Source: Euglena gracilis (taxonomy: Eukaryota > Euglenida > Euglenophyceae > Euglenales). From it: a DNA stretch of 64,000 bases. The position numbers and the translations under genes are program-made. This document shows positions 63,167 through 64,000 of this stretch, in pieces. The notes under the pieces were generated by a model. The model ran no database searches, had not been told where the DNA came from, and saw nothing but the letters and a program-made list of their open reading frames with translations. The stretch's first letter is position 1, and every line of letters begins with the position of its first letter. Location of the stretch: NCBI GenBank assembly GCA_039621445.1, contig CP154957.1:25086938-25150937 (forward strand), in the 5' to 3' direction.

Positions 63167-64000
63167 GTAATTGCATTCGCCAGCCGTCACGGACGAGGAG
63201 ACGGTGTCGCAAAATTTATGTGTGTTAGTGCGCGCATTTGCACGCACCAACACAGTTCTGTTTGTGCGCGCTAAGGCTCCTACAAACGCCTTAACTTGAA
63301 GTGAATTATTAAATGTTGGTGTGTGCATTTGCACAAATGCGCAAACAAACGTAATTGTGTTTATTTGCGCAAATGCGCGCACCAACACGCCTATCACGTT
63401 CAAAAACCTCGTAGGGTCATGGTCCTCATCAGTGCATTTTTAACACAGACATGTTGTTTGTTGCCTCCCATTGCACAAACCATCTGCATACCAGTTTCCC
63501 CAAGATGTTGGTTTGCGCATTTGCGAGTACCAACACAATTTGTTTGTGTGCGCATTTGCACCTACAAACATGTATTTTTAACTTCATCGTTGTGTGTTTA
63601 TTTGCGCAAATGCGCCCATAAACATAAATTTCTTTATTTGCACAAATCCGCCCACAAACATACATCCGTTGTGTGATGGCTGGCTGACGTACTCTGTGGT
63701 GTGTGATGTCATAAGGCTCCGTGTGTTCTTATGGGCGGCTTCAGTATTCAAGCCAGTTCAGCCACCACGTCAGCACCAGTGCCGTTCGTCGTAACGGCTG
63801 GTGTGTGTTCCCACCTGTTTGACACACAAGAGCACCACTCTCACCCTCCGCCCTCTATACGTCACTCGGTAAGTAACATGTGTACCAAACCACCGGGAGT
63901 TATATCCCCTCAACAATGGGGTGCAATAGTTCATAATCTGTTCTCCCTGTGTCAGGGTACAGGGTCCCAGAAATTTCATAAAATTTGCGCATTTGCGCAA

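Larger units (their letters stand above)
61728..64000 (+). mobile_element. F: element with TTTGCGCAAATGCGC arrays (right end outside window)
   Basis: Palindromic units TTTGCGCATTTGCGC and GCGCGCAAATGCGCAAA cluster at 61728-61850, 61975-62275, 63215-63385 and 63505-63660, and again at the last bases. Between the second and third clusters lies a stretch that may hold a recombinase fragment. The layout (hairpin, array, gene piece, array) parallels elements A-D. The true right border is not in view. Confidence 0.6.

Overview
The window is eukaryotic nuclear DNA from an organism I cannot name from sequence alone. Supporting signs are split genes with GT-AG introns, short GC-rich exons set in A/T- and poly-G-rich introns, very dense transposon relics and satellites, and a short interstitial TTAGGG array. 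A large-genome protist or alga is my best guess. I saw no rRNA or tRNA gene and no bacterial-type operon. Most long open frames are artefacts of repeats whose + strand lacks stop codons.

Gene-bearing part (about 0.9-14 kb). All supportable host exons lie on the minus strand, as consecutive co-oriented genes. They are: a 3' terminal piece (944-1234); an unrecognised gene with 4-5 phase-compatible exons (3391-5369); a group of exons that includes an R3H nucleic-acid-binding domain (6417-7861); and a rhodanese-domain protein rebuilt from four exons (8049-13816). The phase-matched joins in the rhodanese gene restore the catalytic loop and the typical C-terminal strand. Its introns are full of transposons. 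One further candidate plus-strand gene lies at 39.7-40.2 kb.

Repeat part (14-64 kb). A DIRS-like retroelement relic lies at 15.2 kb. A satellite of about 160-165 bp fills much of 22.7-27.6 kb and is linked to a recurring composite repeat seen at 11, 19, 21-25, 42-43 and 60 kb. Several DNA transposons are delimited by inverted ends. Three MITEs have 8-bp target duplications (2067-2446, 16199-16606, 46140-46605) and a fourth has a 7/8 duplication (12719-13380). A Tc1-like element at 49710-52463 is flanked by TA, and a CACTA-like element spans 52589-57750. A GTCGGCCGAC-palindrome element (T) is present twice.

Most interesting signal. At least four different elements (about 45.7-47.6, 47.9-49.1, 49.8-51.6 and 53.5-54.8 kb) each carry the 5' portion of the same tyrosine-recombinase-like gene, cut off at a different point. 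Each is bounded by its own unrelated set of palindromic subterminal repeats. A fifth region (61.7-64 kb) may carry a middle catalytic fragment. Three of these loci also have a hairpin of about 100-120 bp on the side where the gene starts. The elements are nested: MITE P2 sits in recombinase element A, which sits in T2; recombinase element D sits in the Tc1-like element; recombinase element C sits in the CACTA-like element. The second T copy at 20 kb serves as the empty site for A.
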